NCBI GenBank assembly: GCA_038998365.1
Contig: JAVZHJ010000001.1
Span: 1-27,667 of the forward strand
Length of the DNA: 27,667 bases
Direction: 5' to 3'
Source: JAVZGQ01 sp038998365
GTDB lineage: Archaea; Aenigmatarchaeota; Aenigmatarchaeia; CG10238-14; SCSR01
The translations under genes were made by a program, and so were the position numbers. Positions 15,776 through 22,707 of this stretch are shown piece by piece; positions within the stretch are counted from its first letter, which is position 1; each line of letters begins with the position of its first letter. The notes beneath the pieces were generated by a model, which was not told the DNA's origin, did no database searches, and saw only the letters and a program-made list of their open reading frames with translations.

Positions 15776-16012
15776 CTAGGCTGAAGATTCTAGCTTGCCA
15801 CCACGATGCACATATTCAAAAATCACTTCTTTTTTTACTGATTCAGGAATGTTTTTAAGAATGACTTGACCTAAAACTTTTTTCAGCTCTGAGTTACTTA
15901 AGCTTCTGAGCATATTTCTTATTTCATCCAGTTGAATTTCATCTATTTCTCCATACAAATCTTTAACTCTGCTTTGAGAATATTTTGCAATTAGCTCTAA
16001 AACTTCAGCCAT
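15776..16012 (-). CDS. Conserved-looking hypothetical protein (78 aa) after S27e
   Basis: This acidic, all-helical protein (MAEVLELIAKYSQSRVKDLY, then LDEIRNMLRSLSNSELKKVLGQVIL) has no cysteines or membrane helix. Its ATG immediately follows the S27e stop (adjacent bases, no gap), so it belongs to the L44e-S27e transcript. In many archaea the slot after S27e holds the eIF2-alpha gene, which this protein does not resemble. Function is unknown. Association with the ribosome or translation is inferred from position only. Confidence 0.65.
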   Translation of the reverse strand: MAEVLELIAKYSQSRVKDLYGEIDEIQLDEIRNMLRSLSNSELKKVLGQVILKNIPESVKKEVIFEYVHRGGKLESSA

Positions 16013-16207
16013 TTAGCCAAACCTCTCTAAAACTTTTCCTTTAACTCTAGCTTCTCCACCAGTTGGCTCTGCCAAAATTTCATTACACTTCAAGCATTTT
16101 ACAAGTGTGGTAGCTTTGCTGAAAATCACTTGCTCATTCTTACACTTTAAACACAAAACTCTCAAGAACTTGCTTTCAGGCAAAGTCACCAAGTTTTTAG
16201 TCTTCAT
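16013..16207 (-). CDS. rps27e: 30S ribosomal protein S27e
   Basis: This 64-aa protein of the small ribosomal subunit has a four-cysteine zinc ribbon (C19-x2-C22 and C38-x2-C41: LCLKC and KCLKC) and the conserved tail EPTGGEARVKGKVLE. Its length is typical for archaeal S27e. The start overlaps the L44e stop by 4 bases, the classic L44e-S27e gene pair. Confidence 0.95.
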   Translation of the reverse strand: MKTKNLVTLPESKFLRVLCLKCKNEQVIFSKATTLVKCLKCNEILAEPTGGEARVKGKVLERFG

Positions 16208-16488
16208 TTCTTCACCAGTTCAAACTTTTTAGCACGCCAGCCTTCGCCTTTAACATGCATTTTCCCACAAACTTTACACTTGAACCTCAAATCAACTTTT
16301 TTTGTTGGTTTTTCCCTTCCTTTTGGGTTTGAACGTGGGAACGAGCCGTAACCCTTCATCTTTCGCTTGAAAATTCTCTGACCATGAGTCATGCTACCCT
16401 TTGCTCTTCTCTTGGCTATTTCAACTTCATGTAGCTGGTGTGACTTACAATACGGACAATAAGTCCTGATTACTTTTGGGAATTTCAT
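16204..16488 (-). CDS. rpl44e: 50S ribosomal protein L44e (intact copy)
   Basis: This is a complete 94-aa large-subunit protein with a C4 zinc site (C11-x2-C14 in YCPYC, C71-x2-C74 in CKVC) and the typical HGQRIFKRKMKGYG core. Residues 15-20 read KSHQLH, where most archaeal L44e, and the broken copy upstream, read KKHTEH. The start has the leader AAGGTGTATAAGAT, matching the leader of the fragment at 17629. Upstream lies a homing endonuclease gene (22-bp gap) rather than a normal promoter region. Over codons 1-22 it matches the fragment at 49 of 66 bases, with both ends identical and the centre diverged. Confidence 0.95.
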   Translation of the reverse strand: MKFPKVIRTYCPYCKSHQLHEVEIAKRRAKGSMTHGQRIFKRKMKGYGSFPRSNPKGREKPTKKVDLRFKCKVCGKMHVKGEGWRAKKFELVKK

Positions 16489-16510
16489 ATCTTATACACC
16501 TTAATGTCTT

Positions 16511-17440
16511 TTATTTTAATTTATAACTACTTAGTAAAGTATTAAGTTTATATTTTTTATCTGAATTGACGAAATTTATTTTATTCCTAAATAATTCTAA
16601 ATTTTTCTTTCCAGATATACACAATCTATATCTTCTTTTGTAATAACTATTAACTTCCCTTATTTTACCACTATTAATTCCTAATTCTAATAACATGGTT
16701 TTGATGATTTGAATTAACTTTTTATTTGTCATTTCAATAATTATTTGATATTTTGGTATTGTTACACAACCTTCATCATCAAATAAAGCCTGTAGAAAAA
16801 TCTCTTTTTGACCATCGACTAAATTTGCTAAAAAATCTAAGGATTTTATGCTTTTAAAGCTCAAAAACTCATTCAATAACATACCTATAATGGTAGGACA
16901 TCTGATGTCTTTAACCCCATTTCTTTGTGTTCTTTTATAAAGGTTTACATTTCCGAAAACATTTTGTATAAGTTCAGAAAATCTATTTAAAAGTTCTTCT
17001 GATTTATTCGTATACCAAATTATTGGACAATTAGATCGAAATTCTATGCAACCATCTCCCAATAGGTGGCCCAACAATTCTACCAAACTGCTATTCAAAG
17101 TTATGGGAAATTTTGGATTATTTATGGGCTTAGATAGACTACCACTGCATTTTATTTCTTTTAAATTATCGTTTAGAAGTTTCTTAAATTTTATACTCAT
17201 ATCGTGAGGCAATAAATTCAAGATATCCTTAATAAGTTTGAGTTGAACAAAAGATTTACCAGTTTTGTATTCTTTAATATGAGTAAGTCTTTTTCTTTTA
17301 AGCATAATTGATAATCTATTCTGAGTACCAACAAATTTTACACTGTAATCAAAGAAACTTCTAATAACAGCTGGGTCTATTTTCACATAAATTCGCTCAT
17401 TAGTCAAATCCCATAAGTTTAATTCTTTTCTCACATTCAT
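16511..17440 (-). CDS. LAGLIDADG homing endonuclease
   Basis: This is a double-motif homing endonuclease of 309 aa. Motif 1 is LLGHLLGDG (residues 122-130, catalytic D129) and motif 2 is FLQALFDDEG (215-224, catalytic E223), each followed by the beta-strands of a LAGLIDADG half. The first about 100 residues form a basic helical region (TQNRLSIMLKRKRLTHIKEYKTG) that may be an extra DNA-binding domain. The start at 17440 is chosen because AGGAGT lies 4 bases upstream. An earlier ATG at 17464 has no such site and would add eight residues. The gene lacks the AAGCTT hexamers common in its neighbours and has no intein splicing motifs. It looks intact and therefore possibly active. Confidence 0.9.
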   Translation of the reverse strand: MNVRKELNLWDLTNERIYVKIDPAVIRSFFDYSVKFVGTQNRLSIMLKRKRLTHIKEYKTGKSFVQLKLIKDILNLLPHDMSIKFKKLLNDNLKEIKCSGSLSKPINNPKFPITLNSSLVELLGHLLGDGCIEFRSNCPIIWYTNKSEELLNRFSELIQNVFGNVNLYKRTQRNGVKDIRCPTIIGMLLNEFLSFKSIKSLDFLANLVDGQKEIFLQALFDDEGCVTIPKYQIIIEMTNKKLIQIIKTMLLELGINSGKIREVNSYYKRRYRLCISGKKNLELFRNKINFVNSDKKYKLNTLLSSYKLK

Positions 17441-17513
17441 TTTAACTCCTCTTTCATATTTCATTCTAATAAAAACAACTCTCTTATATTTTATTTACTC
17501 TTTTGGTAAGTGC

Positions 17514-17531
17514 ATTTCCGATATTTCCGAT
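17514..17531. repeat. 9-bp perfect tandem repeat at the element/L44e-fragment junction
   Basis: ATTTCCGAT occurs twice in a row, between the truncated L44e fragment and the endonuclease promoter region. It may be a regulatory site for the endonuclease or a trace of the insertion event. The AAATATAA-like box for the endonuclease lies just downstream on the coding strand (about 17488-17500). Confidence 0.45.
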
Positions 17532-17548
17532 AAACTCTGAACTAATTT

Positions 17549-17629
17549 TTAAAATTTTTTATCAACTTCATGCTCAGTATGCTTCTTACAGTAAGGGCAA
17601 TAGGTCTTGACTAGTTTTGGGAATTTCAT
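17549..17629 (-). pseudogene. Truncated 5' fragment of L44e
   Basis: An ATG with an AAGGTGT leader begins 26 codons, MKFPKLVKTYCPYCKKHTEH then EVDKKF, and stops. The first 22 residues are clearly L44e, including the first zinc pair CPYC. The rest of the gene (about 70 residues with the second zinc pair) is missing, so it cannot make a ribosomal protein. The fragment carries the usual archaeal KKHTEHEV sequence, whereas the intact downstream copy is altered there. It retains a plausible promoter (AT-rich, 17640-17665), which may now drive the endonuclease and the L44e-S27e genes. Confidence 0.85.
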
Positions 17630-17666
17630 AAAAGATTTAACACCTTCTATCAATTTAAATTTTTAA

Positions 17667-17903
17667 CTATTCTTTTAAAGGATCAATTTGGTAGAGTTTT
17701 TTACCATAAGTGGCTCCACAATCGCATCTTAAAAATTTTAAGTAGTCGTCAAACCTTCTTTTAATTCCCAATTCTTCCCTTTTTTCCTTATCAACAATGG
17801 TTATTTTCCTACAATTCTCACAAAAAAGGTAAATATCACCCAAAAAATTATATTTCAAAGATTTTTTCAGTTCTTTTAAAGCTAATAACAAGGTTTTAAT
17901 CAT
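17667..17903 (-). CDS. Small zinc-binding hypothetical protein (78 aa)
   Basis: A leading helix (IKTLLLALKELKKSLK) is followed by a probable zinc ribbon, with C28-x2-C31 (FCENC) and a second pair RCDCG (C60, C62), an unusual C-x-C. It lies between GINS and the broken L44e fragment on the same strand, within the replication/translation cluster. I do not recognise the family. Nucleic-acid binding is possible but inferred. Confidence 0.6.
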   Translation of the reverse strand: MIKTLLLALKELKKSLKYNFLGDIYLFCENCRKITIVDKEKREELGIKRRFDDYLKFLRCDCGATYGKKLYQIDPLKE

Positions 17904-17940
17904 AATTAATGATAAAAAGAAAAACTATTTAAAAGCATTG

Positions 17941-18486
17941 TTACTTGCTAACTTTAAACTCTTCAGCCAAACCTTTCTCTATCAAAATCTTAGCATTTTC
18001 TTCGGGAAGCTTAGCTATGTCGCCTTTTTCAAAAGGTCCATAAGTTTTCATATCTGCACCAACAAACTCAGGAACAGCCTCTTTGAAAACCACCATGCTT
18101 ATGCTTTCTTTTTCTTCAAGTTTTTCCATCATTTCTTTCAAAAATTTTTCTCTCCTGCTTTTTATAATTTCTTTAACTTTTTCGAAAAATTCTTTTTCTT
18201 CGTCAGTTAAATTTTCTACACTCAGCCCAACTCTTGCTGAATTTATAGCTTGAGTTACAATTTTTCTCTCCCTCCTGTTAAAAATGTCTTCAATTAACCT
18301 TTCTATATTCTTCAGTTCTACAGAAGCTTTTCTGTCTTCCATTTTTTCCAGAATTCTTCTCTTTTGCTGTAAATAATTCTTAACGTTTTGATAAAAATTT
18401 TCTGGTAGCTTAGAGAGCTTTGGCGATCTCTCTTCTTCCCTCTGAATTTTCCTTATCAATTCAAAGGTTATTGTTTCTTCGGCCAT
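17941..18486 (-). CDS. GINS complex subunit (Gins51-like)
   Basis: This 181-aa subunit of the GINS complex links MCM helicase, the GAN/RecJ homologue and primase at the replication fork. A helical A domain (about 1-110: FYQNVKNYLQQKRRI, IERLIEDIFNRRERKIV) precedes a small C-terminal beta B domain (VPEFVGADMKTYGPFEKGDIAKLPEENAKILIEKGLAEE). This A-then-B order is typical of Gins51 and of single-type archaeal GINS. Its start overlaps the upstream 134-aa gene by 26 bases, with AGGG 7 bases before the ATG. Confidence 0.9.
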   Translation of the reverse strand: MAEETITFELIRKIQREEERSPKLSKLPENFYQNVKNYLQQKRRILEKMEDRKASVELKNIERLIEDIFNRRERKIVTQAINSARVGLSVENLTDEEKEFFEKVKEIIKSRREKFLKEMMEKLEEKESISMVVFKEAVPEFVGADMKTYGPFEKGDIAKLPEENAKILIEKGLAEEFKVSK

Positions 18487-18865
18487 ATTTCAACCCTTTT
18501 TGATATTCATCAACAAATTTATCGAAAATTTTTTCCATTTCCTCTATAATTTTTTCAACTTCCTCTAAGCTCTTTTCCCCTTCTTCTATGTTGTCAAAAT
18601 GGCTTGTTTCTTCCCACCAAGCTTCCACTTTTTTGTAAAGCTCATACATTTCTTCTAATTTTTCATTACCCTTTATCGCTACTTCAAAACCATCCATTTC
18701 TATTAGTTTAGTTTCAGGATCTCTGATAATTTTTCCAGAAGCATCAATAATTTTTGGTATTTTTTCAAAAATACCACAATGATGAGCAATGCCCTCCAAA
18801 AGCCATTGAGAATAATGGAAAGCATATTCCCTACGTTCTTCCCAAGTTTTACCAACCCAAATCAT
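18461..18865 (-). CDS. Unknown 134-aa protein between primase and GINS
   Basis: I do not recognise this protein. The N-terminus is aromatic and His-rich (TWEERREYAFHYSQWLLEGIAHHCG), the middle carries a short beta-like stretch (KIIDASGKIIRDPETKLIEMDGFEVAI), and the rest is long acidic helix (EEGEKSLEEVEKIIEEMEKI). It sits 23 bp after the primase stop and overlaps GINS by 26 bp on the same strand, so it is probably co-expressed with the replication genes. A role as an accessory primase or GINS partner is inference from position. No similarity to PriX could be established by eye. Confidence 0.65.
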   Translation of the reverse strand: MIWVGKTWEERREYAFHYSQWLLEGIAHHCGIFEKIPKIIDASGKIIRDPETKLIEMDGFEVAIKGNEKLEEMYELYKKVEAWWEETSHFDNIEEGEKSLEEVEKIIEEMEKIFDKFVDEYQKGLKYGRRNNNL

Positions 18866-18888
18866 AATATAAACCTTAAGAATGATAT

Positions 18889-20205
18889 TTAAGTTCTTTT
18901 CCTTTTTTCTTTTCTGATCTTAAGCCTTTTGAAAGGATAATTAACAGGGTTTTTAATCACTATCTTATCACTGTTGTTAGTACAGAATTCATCCGGTTTG
19001 CATATACCTATGGCCTTATAGAAATTTTCATTGTTACAGTTTGGTGGCAATAAATTCCTCTCTTGCCTAAAATGCCACCTGAGCTGAGTTCTTAGATAGC
19101 TGTTTCTTAAGGGTGGTATATTCTTGGAATTCCAATCCATTATTTTATTTTCTATTTTATCCAAGTTCCATCCCATATTCTTTAAAAAATTTGTCAGGAC
19201 AAAAAGACTTCTCTTCCTCCCATCACTCAAGCCTTGGAGAATATTCTTGACACATGGGGGGAAATAATCTTCCGGTACTGCTTTTATTCTTTTCTTCACC
19301 AAAATCTTTGGTATTTCTTCCTTTGCCTCTACCAAATGTTTAGAGCTCCAGTCCAAAGCTTCTATAACCAATGCTTCAGCATCGTGCAAGCTTGATTTTG
19401 GAATCAAAAATTTTTCTTCGACTTTAGCTTTTTCTGGCAAAGCTTGTTGAACTTCAAACCTTTCGACATCTTCCGGTTTTATCGGCAAGCTAACATTCAA
19501 AGTTTTTTCATGCAAACTGTAAGGAAGCCTGAACAAATGTCTTAAGCCAAAGATGTCCATGGAAATTATTTTGAAAGGAGCGATTTCTCCATTTTCCATG
19601 ATTTCTTTCAAAGGCTTACCTATCTTACTGGCAATTTCTTCAGGTCTAAATAAAGCTGAAATTTCTTCTTTTAGCTGGTCTTTTATGTACCATTTAACAT
19701 ATTCTATTATTTTCTGTAAGATTTCCGGATATTGAGCAGCCGTAGGCTGAGCATTGATTTTTTCTGGCAAAGCTTCAAAAGGTATGCCAACATGAAAAGA
19801 AGAGCCGCCAGTAAATTTAACGCTATAACTGGAAACACCATGATCCTTGAAAGCTTCTATAAGTTGCTTGACTGTTAGCTTAGCAATTTCGAAATCATCA
19901 ACGTCAACATCAAACAAAACATCCCATCCAATCCTCATGGCATCAAGCTGGGCTTTGCTCAAGCCAACATCAAGCTTCATTGGTTGTTGCCATCTTTCAA
20001 GCGAGCCATGAAAAGAGATTGCACCTTTTGCTACAGACTGAAGAACATCTTGAATGTACTGTAGCATATCAGGCCTTTTTCCAAAAATCCCATCACGGTA
20101 AACAGCAACTACTTCCCTATTCTTTGCAGCTTCCACTATAGCTTTAAGAACTGATTCACGAGAATACCAATTCCAAATTCTCTGAAATTCTATCATGGCA
20201 ATCAT
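18889..20205 (-). CDS. priS: Single-chain DNA primase: PriS catalytic domain fused to PriL-type Fe-S domain
   Basis: This 438-aa primase would make RNA/DNA primers at replication forks. The PriS part (1-about 300) has the catalytic DVD (D99, D101), the SVKFTGGSSFH nucleotide-binding motif (H138) and MDIFGLRHLFRLPYSLH with the third acidic residue D217. The C-terminal part (about 310-425) matches the PriL Fe-S domain: C318 (PPCVKNIL), C390 (PPNC), C402 (IGIC) and C408 (DEFC), followed by NPVNYP, giving four ligands for a [4Fe-4S] cluster. A separate PriL is not present here. Such fusions are known in Nanoarchaeum and other DPANN. ATG 20196 (M4) is an alternative start. A perfect hairpin adjoins the first ATG. 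Confidence 0.93.
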   Translation of the reverse strand: MIAMIEFQRIWNWYSRESVLKAIVEAAKNREVVAVYRDGIFGKRPDMLQYIQDVLQSVAKGAISFHGSLERWQQPMKLDVGLSKAQLDAMRIGWDVLFDVDVDDFEIAKLTVKQLIEAFKDHGVSSYSVKFTGGSSFHVGIPFEALPEKINAQPTAAQYPEILQKIIEYVKWYIKDQLKEEISALFRPEEIASKIGKPLKEIMENGEIAPFKIISMDIFGLRHLFRLPYSLHEKTLNVSLPIKPEDVERFEVQQALPEKAKVEEKFLIPKSSLHDAEALVIEALDWSSKHLVEAKEEIPKILVKKRIKAVPEDYFPPCVKNILQGLSDGRKRSLFVLTNFLKNMGWNLDKIENKIMDWNSKNIPPLRNSYLRTQLRWHFRQERNLLPPNCNNENFYKAIGICKPDEFCTNNSDKIVIKNPVNYPFKRLKIRKEKRKRT

Positions 20206-20222
20206 GAAGAGCTAAGCTCTTC
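20206..20222. promoter_or_regulatory. Perfect 7-bp inverted repeat abutting the primase start
   Basis: GAAGAGC-TAA-GCTCTTC ends directly against the ATG at 20205 (minus strand). In the mRNA it would form a small hairpin touching the start codon. As DNA it could be an operator. If translation begins at 20196, the hairpin would lie 9 bases before the start. Its function is unknown. Confidence 0.5.
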
Positions 20223-20253
20223 AATAGATAATTCTGAATATAAAAATAAGTTT

Positions 20254-20493
20254 TTATTTCTTCTTGATCTCTTTCCTCAAGCTTTGGAGTTTTATCTTGA
20301 AGCCGCATTTCTCGCATTGCAATTCCAAAGGAAGCTTGAACTCTTGTTTTTTCTTTTGTGCTTGACCACATTCTGGACAAGTTAAGTCAATGTTTGCAAT
20401 ATTTTCTCCTTTCAAAACAATCACCCTTACCTTTCCTTTTGTTTGGCCGGAAGAATTTTGTAAGTCTCGAGTTGTTATGTATTTTATCTCCAT
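20254..20493 (-). CDS. Zinc-ribbon protein (79 aa) between L40e and primase
   Basis: The N-terminal 35 residues are beta-like (MEIKYITTRDLQNS, KGKVRVIVLKGENIANIDL). They lead into a zinc ribbon with C39-x2-C42 (TCPECG) and C60-x2-C63 (QCEKCG) and a lysine-rich end. It begins 4 bases after the L40e stop and ends 48 bp before the primase. I recognise the ribbon but no named family. A role in replication or translation is inferred from neighbours. Confidence 0.75.
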   Translation of the reverse strand: MEIKYITTRDLQNSSGQTKGKVRVIVLKGENIANIDLTCPECGQAQKKKQEFKLPLELQCEKCGFKIKLQSLRKEIKKK

Positions 20494-20497
20494 GCCA

Positions 20498-20668
20498 TCA
20501 CATAGGTCTTTTCTTCGGTCTCAAAGCTTTAGAGCCACATTTCCTGCATTTCACTTTTCCAGCTTTAACCTTAGCAGGATCTGCTCTAATTTTGCTCTTG
20601 CAAACTCTACAAACAAAAACTCTGGAGTAAAGTCTTGCAACAGCTTCTGAAAAAACTTTCTTTGCCAT
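20498..20668 (-). CDS. rpl40e: 50S ribosomal protein L40e
   Basis: This 56-aa ribosomal protein begins MAKKVFSEAVARLYSRVFVC. It has a four-cysteine zinc site (C20-x2-C23, VCRVC; C41-x2-C44, KCRKCG) and the family ending CGSKALRPKKRP. The short N-terminus and KCRKCGSKALRPK tail match archaeal L40e. GTGAT lies upstream of the ATG. It heads the minus-strand information-processing cluster, and the 90-bp gap to the divergent membrane gene holds both promoters. Confidence 0.88.
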   Translation of the reverse strand: MAKKVFSEAVARLYSRVFVCRVCKSKIRADPAKVKAGKVKCRKCGSKALRPKKRPM

Positions 20669-20759
20669 AAAATCACTTCATTAATCTTTTTTCTTTTTTC
20701 TATCTTATAAATTTAGAGCTATTTAAAGCCTTTTTATATTCAAAAAATAATCAAAAATT

Positions 20760-21058
20760 ATGCCAGAAAAAAGAAGTTTCTGAAAATCTATGTGCTTGGG
20801 TTTATAACCTTGGGTATCTACTTTGTCTATTGGGCAGTTAAAACAAAGAATGAACTGAATGAGCTTGGAGCACAAATAACAACTTGCTGGCTTATGATAA
20901 TCCCAATAGCCAACATTTACTGGCTTTACAAGTATGCAGAAGGTTTTGCAAAAGTTACGAAGAAAGAAAGCACAATTCTATGGTTCTTGCTATTCTTCTT
21001 CATAGGAATAGCCATGCCAGCTATAGTACAAAGTGAACTAAACAAGCTTGTAAAATAA
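20760..21058 (+). CDS. DUF4234-like small membrane protein with a frameshift near its start
   Basis: The frame open from 20792 (GTG) encodes the family pattern LGFITLGIYFVYWAVKTKNELNELG and two further hydrophobic segments. The natural ATG at 20760, about 25 bp after a TATA-like TTTTTATATT, is in another frame. One additional A in the six-A run at 20767-20772 would give MPEKKKFLKIYVLGFITLGI, an uninterrupted 100-residue protein. As written, the ATG frame stops after seven codons and only the GTG start remains. The protein is likely an inner-membrane small protein of unknown function. Confidence 0.6.
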
Positions 21059-21123
21059 TTTCTTTCTTTCCTTTTTTTAAAGCTTTAATAATTACAAAAA
21101 CCTATTCTCTTACTTAGAAAACT

Positions 21124-21705
21124 ATGCTCAAGCCTGAGATAAGAATTCTTGGTTTTGACGATAGTGCTTTCACACCAAAAAGCAAAGAGCTTGTTCCTGT
21201 TATAGGCGTAATTTTTCGTGGTGGCAAGTTTTTAGACGGCTTGCTCAAAACTGAAGTTTTGGTTGATGGAAATGATGCTACGGAAAAGATAATCAAGCTT
21301 GTCAACTCTACCCGCCACAAACAGCAGCTTAAAGTCATGATGTTCGATGGAATCACTCTAGCTGGATTCAACATGATTGATGTCAAAAGAATTTTTGAAG
21401 AAACTAAGCTTCCTGTCATAGTGATAAACAGAAAGATGCCTGATTTGGCTAAAGTTAAGAAAGCTTTGAAAAAATTTGAAGATTTTGAAGAAAGGTGGAA
21501 GGCTGTGGAAAATGCAGGCAAAATAAAAGAGTGCTACATCAAAGACTTTAAAAAGGTTTATTACCAAAATATAGGAATCGACGATGCTACGGCTAGGGAG
21601 GTGATAAAGCTGAGCTGCACAAGAAGCTACATTCCAGAGCCATTGAGGATAGCTCATATAATCGCTACAGGAATTGTAAGAGGAGAAAGCTATGGAAGAG
21701 CTTAA
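21124..21705 (+). CDS. DUF99 (UPF0215) family protein
   Basis: This 193-aa protein is of the archaeal DUF99 family, which is related to the endonuclease V fold. Recognisable elements are the start IRILGFDDSAF, VMMFDGITLAGFNMID, the VIVINRKMPD strand and the end PEPLRIAHIIATGIVRGESYGRA. Biochemical function is not established, though a nucleic-acid-processing role is suggested by the fold. The last 14 bases overlap the signal-peptidase gene, so translation is probably coupled. Confidence 0.9.
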   Translation: MLKPEIRILGFDDSAFTPKSKELVPVIGVIFRGGKFLDGLLKTEVLVDGNDATEKIIKLVNSTRHKQQLKVMMFDGITLAGFNMIDVKRIFEETKLPVIVINRKMPDLAKVKKALKKFEDFEERWKAVENAGKIKECYIKDFKKVYYQNIGIDDATAREVIKLSCTRSYIPEPLRIAHIIATGIVRGESYGRA

Positions 21706-22348
21706 GAGAAAATGGAAAAAAATTGAAAAGAAATATGGGATTTTCATTTATACTGCTCTATCATTAATTTTGCTTTACCTTTTTTCAATAACGAACATAA
21801 CAACTTACTTGCTTGTGATTTTAGGAATTCTTCTTCTTTATTACTTCAAGCAAGAATCTTACTTACCTTATATTTTAGGTGGTGCCATTGCAGCTTTGGC
21901 TTTGAAAACTGTTCTTGGTTTGATACTTGCCACAGATTATCCAGCAGTTTCTGTTTTGACATCTTCCATGCTTCACGATGAAAGCGTAGAAATAACTCAT
22001 TACAAATGGTTAGAAGAAAATTTGGGCTACAACAGAAGCTATGTAAATTCTTGGCCAATAAAAAATGGTTTTGAGATAGGTGATTTACCAATAGTTCAAG
22101 GAAGCGATGATTACAAAGTTGGGGATGTTATAGTTTATGAAGTCCCAGGTCAAAGCATTCCTATAATCCATAGGATAATAAAAATAAATCCCGATGGCAC
22201 TTACATGACAAAAGGCGACCACAATTCTGGCTTGCTTCCTTTTGAATATTCGGTCAAAAAAGAGCAAATAAAAGGAAGAGTAATCTTTATTATTCCAAAA
22301 TTAGGATATTTTAAAGTTATCTTTCACTGGATATTTGGAGGAATTTGA
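21692..22348 (+). CDS. Signal peptidase I (archaeal S26B type)
   Basis: This 218-aa membrane-bound peptidase removes signal peptides of secreted proteins. Three or four N-terminal hydrophobic segments (about 16-80) are followed by the catalytic part: nucleophile S92 in TSSML, the His that replaces the bacterial Lys (H160 in IIHRI) and D177 in KGDHN. The strand VGDVIVYEVPGQSIPIIHRI is typical of the archaeal/ER (Sec11-like) type. GGAG lies upstream of the ATG inside DUF99. The TFS gene starts right at its stop. Confidence 0.92.
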   Translation: MEELKRKWKKIEKKYGIFIYTALSLILLYLFSITNITTYLLVILGILLLYYFKQESYLPYILGGAIAALALKTVLGLILATDYPAVSVLTSSMLHDESVEITHYKWLEENLGYNRSYVNSWPIKNGFEIGDLPIVQGSDDYKVGDVIVYEVPGQSIPIIHRIIKINPDGTYMTKGDHNSGLLPFEYSVKKEQIKGRVIFIIPKLGYFKVIFHWIFGGI

Positions 22349-22669
22349 ATGTTTTGCCCAAAGTGTGGAAATTTGATGATTGTTGACAAGAAGAAGAAAG
22401 GTTATTTAGTTTGCAGGAAGTGTAGCTACAAAGTTAAATCTAAGGGTAAAGTGGAAATTGTGGAAAAATTACATGAAAAGAAAAAAGAAGTCATTGTTAT
22501 GGGGAAAGAAGAAACTATGGCTGAGCTTCCAACAACAACAATAATGTGTCCTAAGTGTGAAAATATGGAAGCTTACTGGTGGATGCAACAAACTAGGTCA
22601 GCGGATGAGCCGCCAACCATGTTCTACAAGTGCAAGAAGTGCGGCTTTAGCTGGCGTTCTTACGGTTAA
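22349..22669 (+). CDS. tfs: Transcription factor S (TFIIS/RPB9-like)
   Basis: This 106-aa factor stimulates RNA cleavage by stalled archaeal RNA polymerase. It has an N-terminal zinc ribbon (C3-x2-C6, C22-x2-C25) and a C-terminal ribbon (C67-x2-C70, C95-x2-C98) whose tip carries the catalytic Asp-Glu pair (D86, E87 in QQTRSADEPPT). Ending FSWRSYG, it has the normal family length. It directly follows the signal-peptidase stop, in a run of information-processing genes ending in TIP49. Confidence 0.96.
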   Translation: MFCPKCGNLMIVDKKKKGYLVCRKCSYKVKSKGKVEIVEKLHEKKKEVIVMGKEETMAELPTTTIMCPKCENMEAYWWMQQTRSADEPPTMFYKCKKCGFSWRSYG

Positions 22670-22707
22670 AGAAAAAGCTTTTATCTTCCCATTCTTAAAT
22701 TAAACTC

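Larger units (their letters stand above)
16423..17563 (-). mobile_element. Putative homing element inserted in the L44e gene with a replacement 5' end
   Basis: The block holds a LAGLIDADG endonuclease gene plus the first 22 codons of the intact L44e gene. It is bordered by an 11-bp direct repeat, CATGAAGTTGA (16421-16431 and 17562-17572 on this strand), the point where the truncated fragment and intact gene last agree. The simplest inference is that insertion after codon 22 of the old L44e gene separated its 5' end (now the fragment), while the element supplied a diverged 5' end that keeps L44e functional. Duplication followed by decay is the main alternative. Exact ends are approximate. Confidence 0.5.

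Noticed and set aside
16421..17645. Intron or intein in L44e
   Set aside because: The downstream L44e has its own complete 5' end, and the endonuclease has no splicing motifs. No bulge-helix-bulge junction was evident by eye, though this was not computed.
20358..20650. Plus-strand frames over the L40e and zinc-ribbon genes
   Set aside because: The minus strand encodes recognisable zinc proteins with C-x2-C pairs, and the plus frames are hydrophobic shadows.
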